NCBI GenBank assembly: GCA_963676605.2
Contig: CAXXSP010000054.1
Span: 1-64,000 of the forward strand
Direction: 5' to 3'
Length of the DNA stretch: 64,000 nt
Source of the DNA: SABI01 sp963676605
Lineage (GTDB): Bacteria; Spirochaetota; Spirochaetia; Sphaerochaetales; Sphaerochaetaceae
Shown here: piece after piece, positions 9,756 to 18,539 of the stretch
Layout: each line of letters starts with the position of its first letter
How positions within the stretch are numbered: position 1 is the first letter of the stretch
The notes under the pieces: generated by a model
Databases searched by the model: none
What the model saw: the letters and a program-made list of their open reading frames with translations, nothing else
Told to the model about the DNA's origin: nothing
Translations under genes and position numbers: made by a program

Positions 9756-9964
9756 TGTATACAGCCTTCCTTTATATTTTTAACACTACCCGTATCATAA
9801 TCTTTAGGAGGCTGAGGGTAAACACCGCACCACCCTCCTACTGAACATTCAACAGTTGAAAAGAAGAGATGTTACAGAGAAAGAGCTCTCAATGATGAAA
9901 GAAGTGATACAGCGGATATCGTGTTCAAGTGAGATTCCGGCTCTTTGACACTGGCCGCCTTTTA

Positions 9965-11269
9965 TTAGAAGGCATCTCGCAAGAGTGAACTGATAGCATA
10001 GAGAGGATAGAAATCCAGCTTCTGTTCAGGAAGGTGTTTAGCCACATCATCATAGAGAACAACACCTCCGGGAATCGAAGGATATGTATCAAGCATCATG
10101 TGGAGTGACCGGAGGGTACCGCCCTTTCCTGATTTAACCTCTACCGGAACAACGAGGGATTCGGATTCAATGAGAAAATCAATCTCTGCAGAACTGCTTT
10201 TCGCCTCACGTGCCCAGTAGAATAATTCCTGGGATCCGCAGGCAATCATCTCCTGTGCAATAAACTGTTCGGCCAGACGACCCTGATAGAGAGAAAGGAG
10301 ATTTCCTGACAGAAAATCCTTTCCTGCCGGAACTCCTGACATTCTCTGCATCAGACCAATGTCAAGAAAGACTGCCTTAAATTTACGACTGTTCCTGCCT
10401 GCTCCCAAAGGCAGGCCTGAAGGATCTGTCGCATACACTCTGTGGACAAGCTCTGCCTTTTCGAGCAGTTCAAATGCCTTCCGGTTCGTCACTCCTGTGA
10501 AAGTTCTATCAAGCGATGCATAGTTCATCTGTTGTCCAACCCGCAGAGGAATTTCACGAAAAACTGAATCGAGACAATGGATATCAACCCTTGGAGAATA
10601 TTTCAGAAAATCATCCTGAAACGATGAGATGAGATCATCCTGTTCTTCAAACACTTCCCTGAATGACCCCGTCTCGGCCCAAGTCTTAACAGCTTTTGGC
10701 ATCCCTCCTACAAGAAAGTAGTTTTTCAACTCTTTCAGAACTGCTCTCTGTACAAGTTCAGAGCTTTTTTCTGAGAGATGATCAACTTCCTCCGCCATGG
10801 ATTTCTTATCTGAAGCCAGAAGAAATTCAGTAAATCTCATCGGGTGAAGGTACATGTAGGAAACTCTTCCCACAGGAAATGAAATCTTGGATAACGCGAA
10901 CTCGAGGAGTGATCCTGCTGCAATAACATGGAGAGAAGGAATCTCCTCATAGAAATACCTGAGTGACATCAGTGCGCGGGGACATGATTGAATCTCATCA
11001 AAAAAGAGAAGAGTCCTCCCAATAATTATTCGTCCAAAAAGTATTTCAAGCGATTGAAGTATTACCTCGGGTTCAAGTGTTTCAGAAAACAATTGGTGAA
11101 GATCCCGCCTTTTCTCAAAGTCAACCTTCACCACACTCTCAAAACATTCTCTCCCAACTCGTTCTACAAGCCATGTTTTCCCTGTCTGCCGGGCACCGCG
11201 AATAATCAGCGGTTTTCTTCTTGGAGAACTAACCCAATCCCTGAGCTTCTGTTCAGCCTTCCTTTCCAT
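9965..11269 (-). CDS. AAA ATPase with C-terminal DUF4143 (orphan DUF4143 family)
   Basis: 434 residues. The AAA domain at the N-terminus has Walker A GARQTGKTWL (about 20-29) and Walker B TLLFFDEIQ, with arginine-finger-type residues after GSLLEFAL. The C-terminal DUF4143 region resembles a PD-(D/E)xK nuclease fold, with EIDFLIES and VPVEVKSGKGG. Members are common, mobile and often present as multiple paralogues; their function is not settled. The gene is isolated, more AT-rich than its surroundings, and has a direct repeat upstream, suggesting acquisition. The 209 bases downstream (9756-9964) hold nothing I can assign. Confidence 0.85.
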   Translation of the reverse strand: MERKAEQKLRDWVSSPRRKPLIIRGARQTGKTWLVERVGRECFESVVKVDFEKRRDLHQLFSETLEPEVILQSLEILFGRIIIGRTLLFFDEIQSCPRALMSLRYFYEEIPSLHVIAAGSLLEFALSKISFPVGRVSYMYLHPMRFTEFLLASDKKSMAEEVDHLSEKSSELVQRAVLKELKNYFLVGGMPKAVKTWAETGSFREVFEEQDDLISSFQDDFLKYSPRVDIHCLDSVFREIPLRVGQQMNYASLDRTFTGVTNRKAFELLEKAELVHRVYATDPSGLPLGAGRNSRKFKAVFLDIGLMQRMSGVPAGKDFLSGNLLSLYQGRLAEQFIAQEMIACGSQELFYWAREAKSSSAEIDFLIESESLVVPVEVKSGKGGTLRSLHMMLDTYPSIPGGVVLYDDVAKHLPEQKLDFYPLYAISSLLRDAF

Positions 11270-11290
11270 ATTAATATTATATACAACTAA

Positions 11291-11343
11291 TTTAGAAATA
11301 CAAGGTTCTTTCTCAATGAATCGTTTAGAAATACAAGGTTCTT
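11291..11343. repeat. 20-bp direct repeat upstream of the DUF4143 ATPase
   Basis: TTTAGAAATACAAGGTTCTT occurs at 11291-11310 and exactly again at 11324-11343, 33 bases apart, just upstream of the ATPase start at 11269. An AT-rich stretch with TATAAT-like bases lies between the repeat and the ATG. It could be a tandem operator or an insertion footprint. Confidence 0.6.
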
Positions 11344-11398
11344 ATGATATCAACAGTCAAAATCTCTCAGTATACAGCGAGGAACTATACTGTATGTA

Positions 11399-11881
11399 TC
11401 ATGGAGCGGAGAACAGTCTGACAAGAGCTTCGGCGGAAAGGGCAGATACAACACTCTCTCCTGCCCCGCTCTTCCCGTTTCCGAGATACGGGATCCCGAT
11501 CTCTCTGCACAGCTTCAGCCCTCGGGAAGACTCTTCCGGGCCGATGAAAATCGCTCCGACCATCGCAACCCTCTCGCTCCGTGCGGCCGCGGTATCCCTC
11601 AGCACCTGATAGGTTCTCACCTTTTCCTTATAGACTGCGAGGACACCTGCAAGTTCAGGGATATGGGACATCAGGGTTTTTAAGGATTCCCTGCTGATAT
11701 TTCCCATTCTGATAAACAGTACATTCGAGTCTATCAGGATATCTGAATCCAGCTGACTTTCTTCGAGAAACTGTGATGAAATCCCGTTCGATTCAAGGTA
11801 CCTGTGAAGCGTTATGTGAACATCGGTTCCTGAACGATCGATAACTGCAATTTTATGTGTACATCGTGGAGTGATATGCAT
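11399..11881 (-). CDS. Hypothetical protein
   Basis: 160 residues from the ATG at 11881. The frame is open further to 12019, but that extension would cross the oad promoter and looks non-coding. No family recognised. The sequence reads as a soluble alpha/beta protein: an opening IAVIDRSG strand, alternating strand/helix (DILIDSNVLFIRMG, AGVLAVYKEK, RVAMVGAIFIG), then GIPYLGNGKSGAGES. It is divergent from oadG and its 5' end lies within 80 bases of that promoter. No ribosome site decides the start, so it is uncertain. Confidence 0.5.
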   Translation of the reverse strand: MHITPRCTHKIAVIDRSGTDVHITLHRYLESNGISSQFLEESQLDSDILIDSNVLFIRMGNISRESLKTLMSHIPELAGVLAVYKEKVRTYQVLRDTAAARSERVAMVGAIFIGPEESSRGLKLCREIGIPYLGNGKSGAGESVVSALSAEALVRLFSAP

Positions 11882-11962
11882 GCTCACAAATGTATCCTTC
11901 CCGATAAACCGAATCAAGAGGAAAAAGGGTCGTTTCTTTACGCTTTTACCCTTTCTGTCACC

Positions 11963-11991
11963 TTGAAATGCACACCTGAACAAGCTATAGT
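11963..11991 (+). promoter_or_regulatory. oad operon promoter
   Basis: TTGAAA (11963-11968), 17-base spacer, TATAGT (11986-11991), about 50 bases upstream of the oadG ATG; AAGGAG precedes that start codon. It is a good sigma-70 type match. Confidence 0.65.
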
Positions 11992-12042
11992 AACGTGAGT
12001 ATGTCTCGCATACTCCCAAGGAATAATTAAGGAGCCGTATTC

Positions 12043-12309
12043 ATGTTGAATCAGTTACCCAGAGAACTGCTGTTGGAGCAGGTCAATAACGGGTTGATAC
12101 TGCTGGTGATCGGAATGGGAACAGTGTTTCTCTTTCTTACACTACTGGTATTCACCACGAAGTTCATGTCAAGTATCATCACACGATACTTCCCCGAGAA
12201 GGTTTCACCCGCCCCTGCACGAAGAGCAGCTGCTCCCGCAGCAGGCCAGGCAGAAGGGAATGAAATCGCCGCCGCTATCGCCGCGGCCGTAGCACGATCA
12301 AGACGTTAA
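12043..12309 (+). CDS. oadG: Oxaloacetate decarboxylase gamma chain family protein
   Basis: 88 residues. One membrane helix (about 18-38: GLILLVIGMGTVFLFLTLLV), then a cytoplasmic tail rich in Ala and Pro and ending AVARSRR. This is the normal size and shape of the OadG subunit, which tethers the biotin-bearing carboxyltransferase to the beta sodium pump and assists zinc binding. The gene order gamma-alpha-beta with gaps of 13 bases each supports it. The start is set by AAGGAG nine to ten bases upstream of 12043. Confidence 0.82.
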   Translation: MLNQLPRELLLEQVNNGLILLVIGMGTVFLFLTLLVFTTKFMSSIITRYFPEKVSPAPARRAAAPAAGQAEGNEIAAAIAAAVARSRR

Positions 12310-12322
12310 AGACTAAGGAGAG

Positions 12323-14412
12323 ATGATGAAAAAAGTTAATTTCATGTGTACAGCATTCCGTGACGGCTTCCAGTCAGTTTTCGGAGCGAGAGTCTTCACC
12401 AAGGACTTCATGCCTGCCGTTGCAGCTGCAAAAGAGGCAGGAATCAACCATTTCGAAGCAGGTGGCGGAGCACGTTTCCAGTCACTCTATTTCTATACAA
12501 ACGAAGATGCCTTCGCCATGATGGACGAATTCCGCAAGGTTGCCGGTCCCGATGCGAACCTGCAGACCCTTGCAAGAGGAATCAACGTCGTAGGTCTTGA
12601 CTCTCAGCCGAGAGATATCATCGACCTTCATGCGAAGATGTTCAAGAAGCACGGTATCACCACAATTCGTAACTTCGACGCTCTCAATGACGTAAACAAC
12701 CTCATCGACAGCGGTAAGTCAATCCACGAGGCAGGCCTCAAGCACGAAGTCTGTGTCACCATGATGGCTCTTCCACCAGGGGCAAGCGGAGCTCACGATC
12801 CTGAATTCTACGAGAGCGTCCTCAAGGGCATCCTCGATGCAGGGATCCCGTATGACAGTGTCTGTTTCAAGGATGCAAGCGGAACTTCAACTCCCAAGGT
12901 CGTCTATGAAACGATCAAGAGAGCACGGAAGCTCCTCGGTAAGGATATGGACATCGTCTTCCACTCACACGAAACAGCAGGCGTTTCCATCCAGCAGTAC
13001 ATGAGTGCTATCGAAGCCGGCGCTTCACAGGGTCGACCTTTCACTCGTCCCCGTTTCAGGCGGTACCTGTCAGCCCGACCTCATCACCATGTGGCATGCA
13101 CTCAGAGGCACCGACTATACCCTCGATATCGACATCGAGAAGGTACGGGAAGCAGAGAAGGTATTCCAGGATTGCATGAGCGACTACTTCCTTCCCCCCG
13201 AAGCTACAGAAGTCAACCCTGTCATTCCGTTCAGCCCGCTGCCCGGCGGTGCTCTCACGGCAAACACACAGATGCTCAGAGACAACAACCTCATGGACAA
13301 GTACACAGCTATCACCCATGCAATGGGCGAAGTTGTCGAAAAGGGCGGGTACGCTACCAGTGTTACTCCCGTCTCTCAGTTCTACTTCCAGCAGGCATTT
13401 AACAACGTTATGTTCGGGCCCTGGAAAAAGATTGCCGAAGGCTACGGTAAGATGGTCCTCGGTTACTTCGGTAAGACCCCTGTCGCTCCCGATGCAGAGA
13501 TCATGAAGATCGCTGAAGAGCAGCTCGGTCTTGCACCCACCACTGAGAAAGCTGTCGACATCAACGATAAGGATCCCAAGAAGGGTAAGAAAGCAGCTGT
13601 CGAGATGCTCAAGAAAGAGGGTCTTGAAGAGACTGATGAGAATATCTTCATCGCAGCAGCATGTAAGGAGAAGGGAATTCTTTACCTCACAGGCAACGCG
13701 AAGGTGAACGGTGTGCGACTCAAGAGTCAGGAAAAACCTGCAGCTCCCGCAGCAGCTGGTGGAAACAACACCGACTTCACGGTCAAGGTAAACAACTCTT
13801 CCTACGCAGTCCAGCTCAAGGACGATCAGGCTGTTGTCAACGGTGTTTTCCTATAACATCAACGTTGCTGACGGTATCACAGCTGCTCCCGCAGCCCCCG
13901 CAGCAGGCGGCGGTGCTGAAGTCGCAGTCAAGGCTCCGATGCCCGGCCTCATCCTGAAGCTCAATGTAGCTGTCGGAGACAGCGTCAAGAAAGACGATGT
14001 CCTGATGGTCATGGAAGCCATGAAGATGGAAAATGAGATCTTTGCCCCCGAAGACGGTGTGGTCAAGGAGATCAAGGTGAAACAGGGCGACCAGATGCAG
14101 GCAGACGAGATCCTTCTCGTCCTTGCAGGAAGCGCTCCTGCTGCAGCTCCCGCAGCTGCAACCTCAGGCGGCAGCCCCCGCAGCAGGCGGCGGTGCAGGT
14201 ACTGAAGTCAAGGCTCCGATGCCTGGCCTCGTGCTCCGCATTGATGCAGCCGAAGGTGATCAGGTGGAATCTGACTCAGTGTCCTCCTCGTCATGGAAGC
14301 GATGAAGATGGAAAACGAAATCTTCGCACCCACCGCAGGTGTTGTGAAGAAGATCCTCGTTAAGCAGGGCGATCAGCTGATGGCCGACGACGTACTCGCC
14401 ATCATCGAGTAA
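12323..14412 (+). CDS. oadA: Biotin-dependent carboxyltransferase (oxaloacetate decarboxylase alpha type) with two biotinyl domains; four frameshifts
   Basis: Carboxyltransferase transferring CO2 from oxaloacetate (or a related acid) to biotin for the OadB sodium pump. The TIM-barrel part begins MKKVNFMCTAFRDGFQS; metal and catalytic motifs are the Asp in FRDG, CFKDASG (probably carboxylated Lys) and FHSHETAG. Then comes a PYC-type conserved C-terminal domain. A Pro/Ala linker leads to biotinyl domain 1 (MEAMKMENEIFAPEDG, about 14010-14060) and, after a second Pro/Ala linker, biotinyl domain 2 (MEAMKMENEIFAPTAG, 14293-14340). Frame breaks lie near 13031, 13848 (one extra T in a T run), 14165 and 14278. 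Between breaks the frame is clean, so errors are likely. If any is real, one or both carrier domains are lost. Confidence 0.85.
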
Positions 14413-14425
14413 AGGAGTTACCTGA

Positions 14426-15654
14426 ATGATCGGTGAAGCTTTTGGACAGTTGTGGCAGACAACAGGACTGGTAGGATTCCTTGCCGCAGGCGGATGGGGG
14501 AACGCTCTGATGATTCTCGTCGGATTCGGTCTTCTCTACCTCGCCATCGCGAAGGGATTCGAACCTCTCCTTCTTGTAACAATCGGATTCGGATGTATCC
14601 TCGCGAACATTCCGTTTGCATATATCGCGGGAATCGACCCGACAAGCACTCATGGCGGTGAAGGATTTATCAAACTTCTGTACGACATGGGTATCGAGAC
14701 AGGACTCTTCCCGATTCTCATCTTCATGGGAGTCGGTGCAATGACAGACCTTCGGTCCCCTCATTGCAAACCCGAAGACACTCCTCCTCGGTGCAGCAGC
14801 ACAGGTCGGTATCTTTGCAGCGCTCCTCGGAGCACTGCTCCTCTCGTTCATCCCGGGAATCAACTTCGACCTGCATGCAGCAGGATCGATCGGTATCATC
14901 GGCGGTGCGGACGGACCGACGGCCATCTATGTGACAAGCCGGCTTGCGCCTGACCTTCTCGGGTCAATCGCGGTTGCAGCCTACTCCTACATGGCCCTCG
15001 TCCCCATCATCCAGCCCCCCATCATGAAAGCTCTTACAACCAAGCACGAGAGACTGATCAAGATGGAACAGCTCAGACCGGTTTCAAAGCTCGAGAAGAT
15101 CGTCTTCCCGATCTCTGTTCTTACCGTCTGTGCGATCCTTCTTCCATCAGCCACTCCTCTTGTCGGAGCACTGATGTTCGGTAACCTCTCCAAGGAATGC
15201 GGAGTGGTGAACCGTCTCAGCGATAACCATGCAGAACGCACTGATGAATATCGTCACCATCTTCCTCGGACTCTCAGTCGGTTCGAAGATGGAAGCCGAG
15301 AAGTTCCTCAACCTCAATACGCTCGGAATTCTGACTCTCGGACTCTTCGCCTTCGCCCTCGGCACCGCAACCGGTGTCCTGATCGCGAAGCTGATGAATG
15401 CTATCGACAAGCACCACCCGGTGAATCCTCTTATCGGATCGGCCGGCGTGTCGGCCGTTCCGATGGCGGCTCGTGTTTCAAGCAAAGTCGGCCAGGAAGC
15501 GAACCCGCAGAACTTCCTTCTCATGCACGCCATGGGACCGAACGTTGCCGGAGTTCTCGGTTCAGCCGTGGCAGCAGGTGTTCTCCTTGCAGTTGTTCCC
15601 TACATGGAAGAACTGGTCAACGGAGTACGTCCCGCACTTCAGTTCCTCGGCTAG
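14426..15654 (+). CDS. oadB: Sodium-pumping decarboxylase beta subunit (two frameshifts)
   Basis: Integral membrane subunit of the OadGAB complex. It decarboxylates carboxybiotin and exports Na+. The start at 14426 has AAAGGAG nine bases before it and gives GEAFGQLWQTTGLVGF, then IFMGVGAMTD, the GIIGGADGPTAIYV signature, and GSAGVSAVPMAARV near the C-terminus, all typical of the family, with about ten hydrophobic helices. One extra base near 14748 (C duplicated in GACCTTC) and one near 15224 (A duplicated in GATAACC) shift the frame; corrected, the protein is about 409 residues, normal length. Substrate specificity depends on OadA and is not proved. Confidence 0.87.
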
Positions 15655-15675
15655 GAATCACGCGCAATCCAACAG

Positions 15676-15707
15676 TAGACACCTCAGCAATGGGGTGTCT
15701 ATTTTTC
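15676..15707 (+). terminator. Terminator of the oad operon
   Basis: TAGACACC (15676-15683) pairs with GGTGTCTA (15694-15701), loop of ten, followed by TTTTTC. It is 21 bases after the oadB stop. Confidence 0.85.
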
Positions 15708-15742
15708 TTGTCTCGGCGGGTACAATAGTCTATGCTGTCTCC

Positions 15743-16682
15743 ATGACGCTGCTGATTATTCTACTCTGTATTCTCGTCTGGCTTTTCTGGAATATCTCGC
15801 TGATCGGCTACAAAGATACAGAGACATCCCCTATCGTCCCCGCTGTTGATGACGTCTTCGACGCACGGTGCCTGCCCATCATCCTAGAGCACGATGAAGT
15901 GGTCGAGGGAGCCGTTATCATGGTCCATGGTTTTCCCAGCACGCCCTACAGCTATGAAGAGGCATCAAAAATAGCCCACGAGGCCGGGTATGATGTGTTT
16001 GTTCCTCTTCTTCCAGGTTTCGGCACGGATCCGGAACACCTCGAACACACAACCTACACCCAGTGGTATTCCTATCTCAGGGATATATATCTTGATAAAA
16101 GAAATCACTACAACAGACTCTTCGTGATCGGCACGTCGATGGGAGGATCACTCACACCTCGACCTTGCCGAAGAGTTTTCCGGTACCGATAATGCTCCGG
16201 ATGCGATCGTGAGTGTAGCAGCTCCCGTCTTCCTCAACAGACTGACTGAAGGCATTATCATGAACCCGCTCTCCTACTTTGCCCGGACCGTAGCCCTCTT
16301 CATTTCATCCTTCGGCACAGAGGTATATCACGGGAGTGAAAAAGCCAATGACGGAGATGAAAACTGGATCGGCTATAAAGGACAGTTTGTGAGAGCAGGC
16401 CTCTCCCTGATGGGAGCCCTGAAGAGAATCCGGAAGAACCTCCCGAAGATAACCGTTCCCCTCCTCTCCCTTCACGACACGGGGGACAGCACCATACACT
16501 ACAGAAACCAGTCGGTCATCCTGGCGGAAATCTCCTCTGAGATACAGAGAAAGATCACCACATCAATGGATGCGACTCACAGCAAACATATTCTCCTCAT
16601 GTATGATTCCGTCAGGGATCAGCTCATGAAGAGCATACTTGAATTCTTCAGTGAAATTGAGCAGAAAGAGGAAAAAGAATGA
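15743..16682 (+). CDS. Membrane-anchored alpha/beta hydrolase (esterase/lipase-like; one frameshift)
   Basis: The start at 15743 gives a hydrophobic anchor (LLIILLCILVWLFWNI). An alpha/beta-hydrolase core follows: oxyanion region VIMVHGFPS, nucleophile elbow GTSMGGS, acid region VPLLSLHDTGDSTIH, and a late His in ATHSKHI. This matches the carboxylesterase/monoglyceride-lipase type. Near 16156 a C is duplicated (ACACCTC); correcting it joins the elbow to LDLAEEFSG and the remainder, giving about 312 residues. Substrate unknown. Its stop overlaps the deaminase start (ATGA). Confidence 0.75.
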
Positions 16683-17168
16683 AACGAGAGCAGTATATCA
16701 GCTGGGATGACTATTTCATGGGCGTTGCCCTGCTGTCAGCCACAGCGATCCAAGGATCCGAACACCCAGGTGGGAGCCTGTATCGTGAGCCCTCAGAAGA
16801 AGATCGTGGGAGTCGGGTATAACGGGTTCCCGATCGGTGTTGCCGATGATAAGTTCCCCTGGTCACGGGAAGGCGATTTCCTTGAGACGAAGTATCCATA
16901 CGTCTGTCATGCCGAGCTGAACGCGATCCTGAACAGCATTTCCAGAGACCTTGCCGGTTGCACGATCTACGTCGACCTGTTTCCGTGCAACGAGTGTGCG
17001 AAGGCTATCATCCAGTCGGGAATCAGAGAAGTTGTCTATCTGCGCGACAAGTATGCTTCCACCGATATCGTAAAGGCAAGCAAGAACATGCTGCGCGCCT
17101 CAGGTGTCACCCTGAGACAGCACACTCCGTCACATCCGTCTATCGAACTTAGCTTTTCCTCTGTATGA
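16679..17168 (+). CDS. dCMP/cytidine deaminase family protein (ComEB-like; one frameshift)
   Basis: The start at 16679 gives KREQYISWDDYFMGVALLSA. A duplicated C near 16736 shifts the frame, which then continues QRSKDPNTQVGACIV. Zinc ligands are the His/Glu of CHAELNAI and the two Cys of PCNECAK. Dimensions (about 162 residues) and motifs fit deoxycytidylate deaminase, which makes dUMP for thymidylate synthesis. The ATGA overlap with the hydrolase implies coupling, though no functional link is evident. No gene is visible downstream to 17330. Confidence 0.82.
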
Positions 17169-17330
17169 TAGTAGTGATGGATAAAAATTTCTCTTTTTTG
17201 TTGCGTTTTGTTGCTGATAAGATATAATAACAGAAGCTTTCTGACAGGACCGCATGTATGTATATGCATTAAAAATAAATACACCGTATCATACGTTTAT
17301 GTAACATTACATGAATCGTCCCGTACAGTT

Positions 17331-17359
17331 TTGACAAGTGTTCAAGCATACCGTATATA
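17331..17359 (+). promoter_or_regulatory. Promoter of the BMP importer operon
   Basis: TTGACA (17331-17336), 17-base spacer, TATATA (17354-17359). The leader to the ATG at 17415 holds a small stem (ATCTGA/TCAGAT around 17374-17395) and AAGGAGAGG as ribosome site. The AT-rich stretch 17169-17330 shows no gene. Confidence 0.7.
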
Positions 17360-17414
17360 CTAATTCATGACTATCTGAGGAAACATCTTCAGATGCACTA
17401 TAAGGAGAGGAAAG

Positions 17415-18444
17415 ATGAAAAAACTACTCGCAACAGTACTACTTATCTCACTGATTGCAACAGCAGTATTCGCTCAGGGCGGAAGTGAAGCAGAAGAGAC
17501 AGGAAGTGATGTCGTCAAGATCGCTCTTATCATTGAGAACACGATCGATGACAAGGGTTGGTGTCAGGCAATGCATGACGGTATTAGCCTCGCAATGGAG
17601 CAGCGCCCCGGCGAAATCGAATATGCATATTCTGAGAAGATGAAGCCTGTTGATGCAGGATCTGCCGTACTTCAGTATGCTGGAGAGGGCTACGATATCA
17701 TCATCGCCCACGGTGCTCAGTACAAGAACCTGATCACTGACATGGCTGAAGAATATCCCGATATTTCTTTCGCTTTCGGTACCAGTGCAGAGATCGTCGG
17801 AGACAATGTATTCACCTACATGCCTCAGAGCGAAGAGACAGGTTACCTCAGCGGTCTTATCGCAGGAATGATCACACAGAAAGATGTCATCGGACTTGTC
17901 GGTCCCGTTGACGGCGGAGATGCCGCACGCTACAACCGCGGTTTCGTCCCTCGGTGTCAAGGAAGTGAATCCCGGCGCAGAGATCATCGTTGCTCATACC
18001 GGTAGTTTCGGTGACACAGTCAAGGCTGCAGAGCTTGCTCAGTCACAGATCAAGGCAGGAGCAGACGTTCTTACAGGAAGCAGCCAGCAGGCTCTCGGAG
18101 CTCTCCGTGCTGTTGCTGACTACCCCAATGAAGATATCTGGTGGCTCGGTCAGGACCTTGCTCAGCTCGGCATCCCCGAGGAGTACAAGGTTATTGCAGC
18201 CTCTTCCTACAACTATGCTGCAGTCATCAACGACATGGTCGACCTCGTCAAATCCGGCGTTCTCGGCGGTAAGAATGTTCCCATGAACTTCAACAACAAC
18301 GGATTCATTTTCAAGTATAATGATACCAACAAGGGTATGATCACTCCGGCGATTGAAGCAGAAGTCACCAAGGCTCTCGATAACTTCAAGTCTCAGGCAG
18401 GTCACCCCAGCGTATCAGACTGGCAGAGTGTAACCTATAACTAA
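17415..18444 (+). CDS. BMP-family purine/nucleoside-type ABC substrate-binding protein (one frameshift)
   Basis: Secreted binding protein of an ABC importer. The signal peptide is about residues 1-20, with cleavage after FAQ; there is no lipobox Cys. The BMP fold is visible: ALIIENTIDDKGWCQAMHDG, IIIAHGAQY, FAFGTSAEI, ETGYLSGLIAGMIT, GLVGPVDGG, and GADVLTGSSQQALGA. An extra C near 17952 breaks the frame at GF/LGVKEVNPG; corrected, the protein is about 343 residues. The family includes the Treponema purine nucleoside receptor PnrA and others for purine bases. The adjoining xanthine dehydrogenase favours a purine ligand, by inference. Confidence 0.83.
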
Positions 18445-18513
18445 GAAATACACCTGCATGATTGTGTAACGATACCCTGTATGGAGTGTATTTCTGTGCA
18501 GGGTATTTTCTTT
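18444..18513 (+). promoter_or_regulatory. Two mutually exclusive hairpins between binding protein and ATPase genes
   Basis: AGAAATACAC (18444-18453) is exactly complementary to GTGTATTTCT (18486-18495). ATACCCTG (18472-18479) is exactly complementary to CAGGGTAT (18499-18506), which is followed by TTTTCTTTCC. The two pairings interlock, so they compete or form a pseudoknot. The second alone is a terminator-like hairpin that would reduce transcription into the transporter genes. Confidence 0.6.
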
Positions 18514-18539
18514 CCTGAGACTGATCCTGGAGATTACCT

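Noticed and set aside
11882..12019. 46-residue N-terminal extension of the hypothetical gene at 11399-11881
   Set aside because: It would run through the -35/-10 of the oad promoter and has a composition unlike the rest of the protein; the ATG at 11881 is a better start, though unproved.
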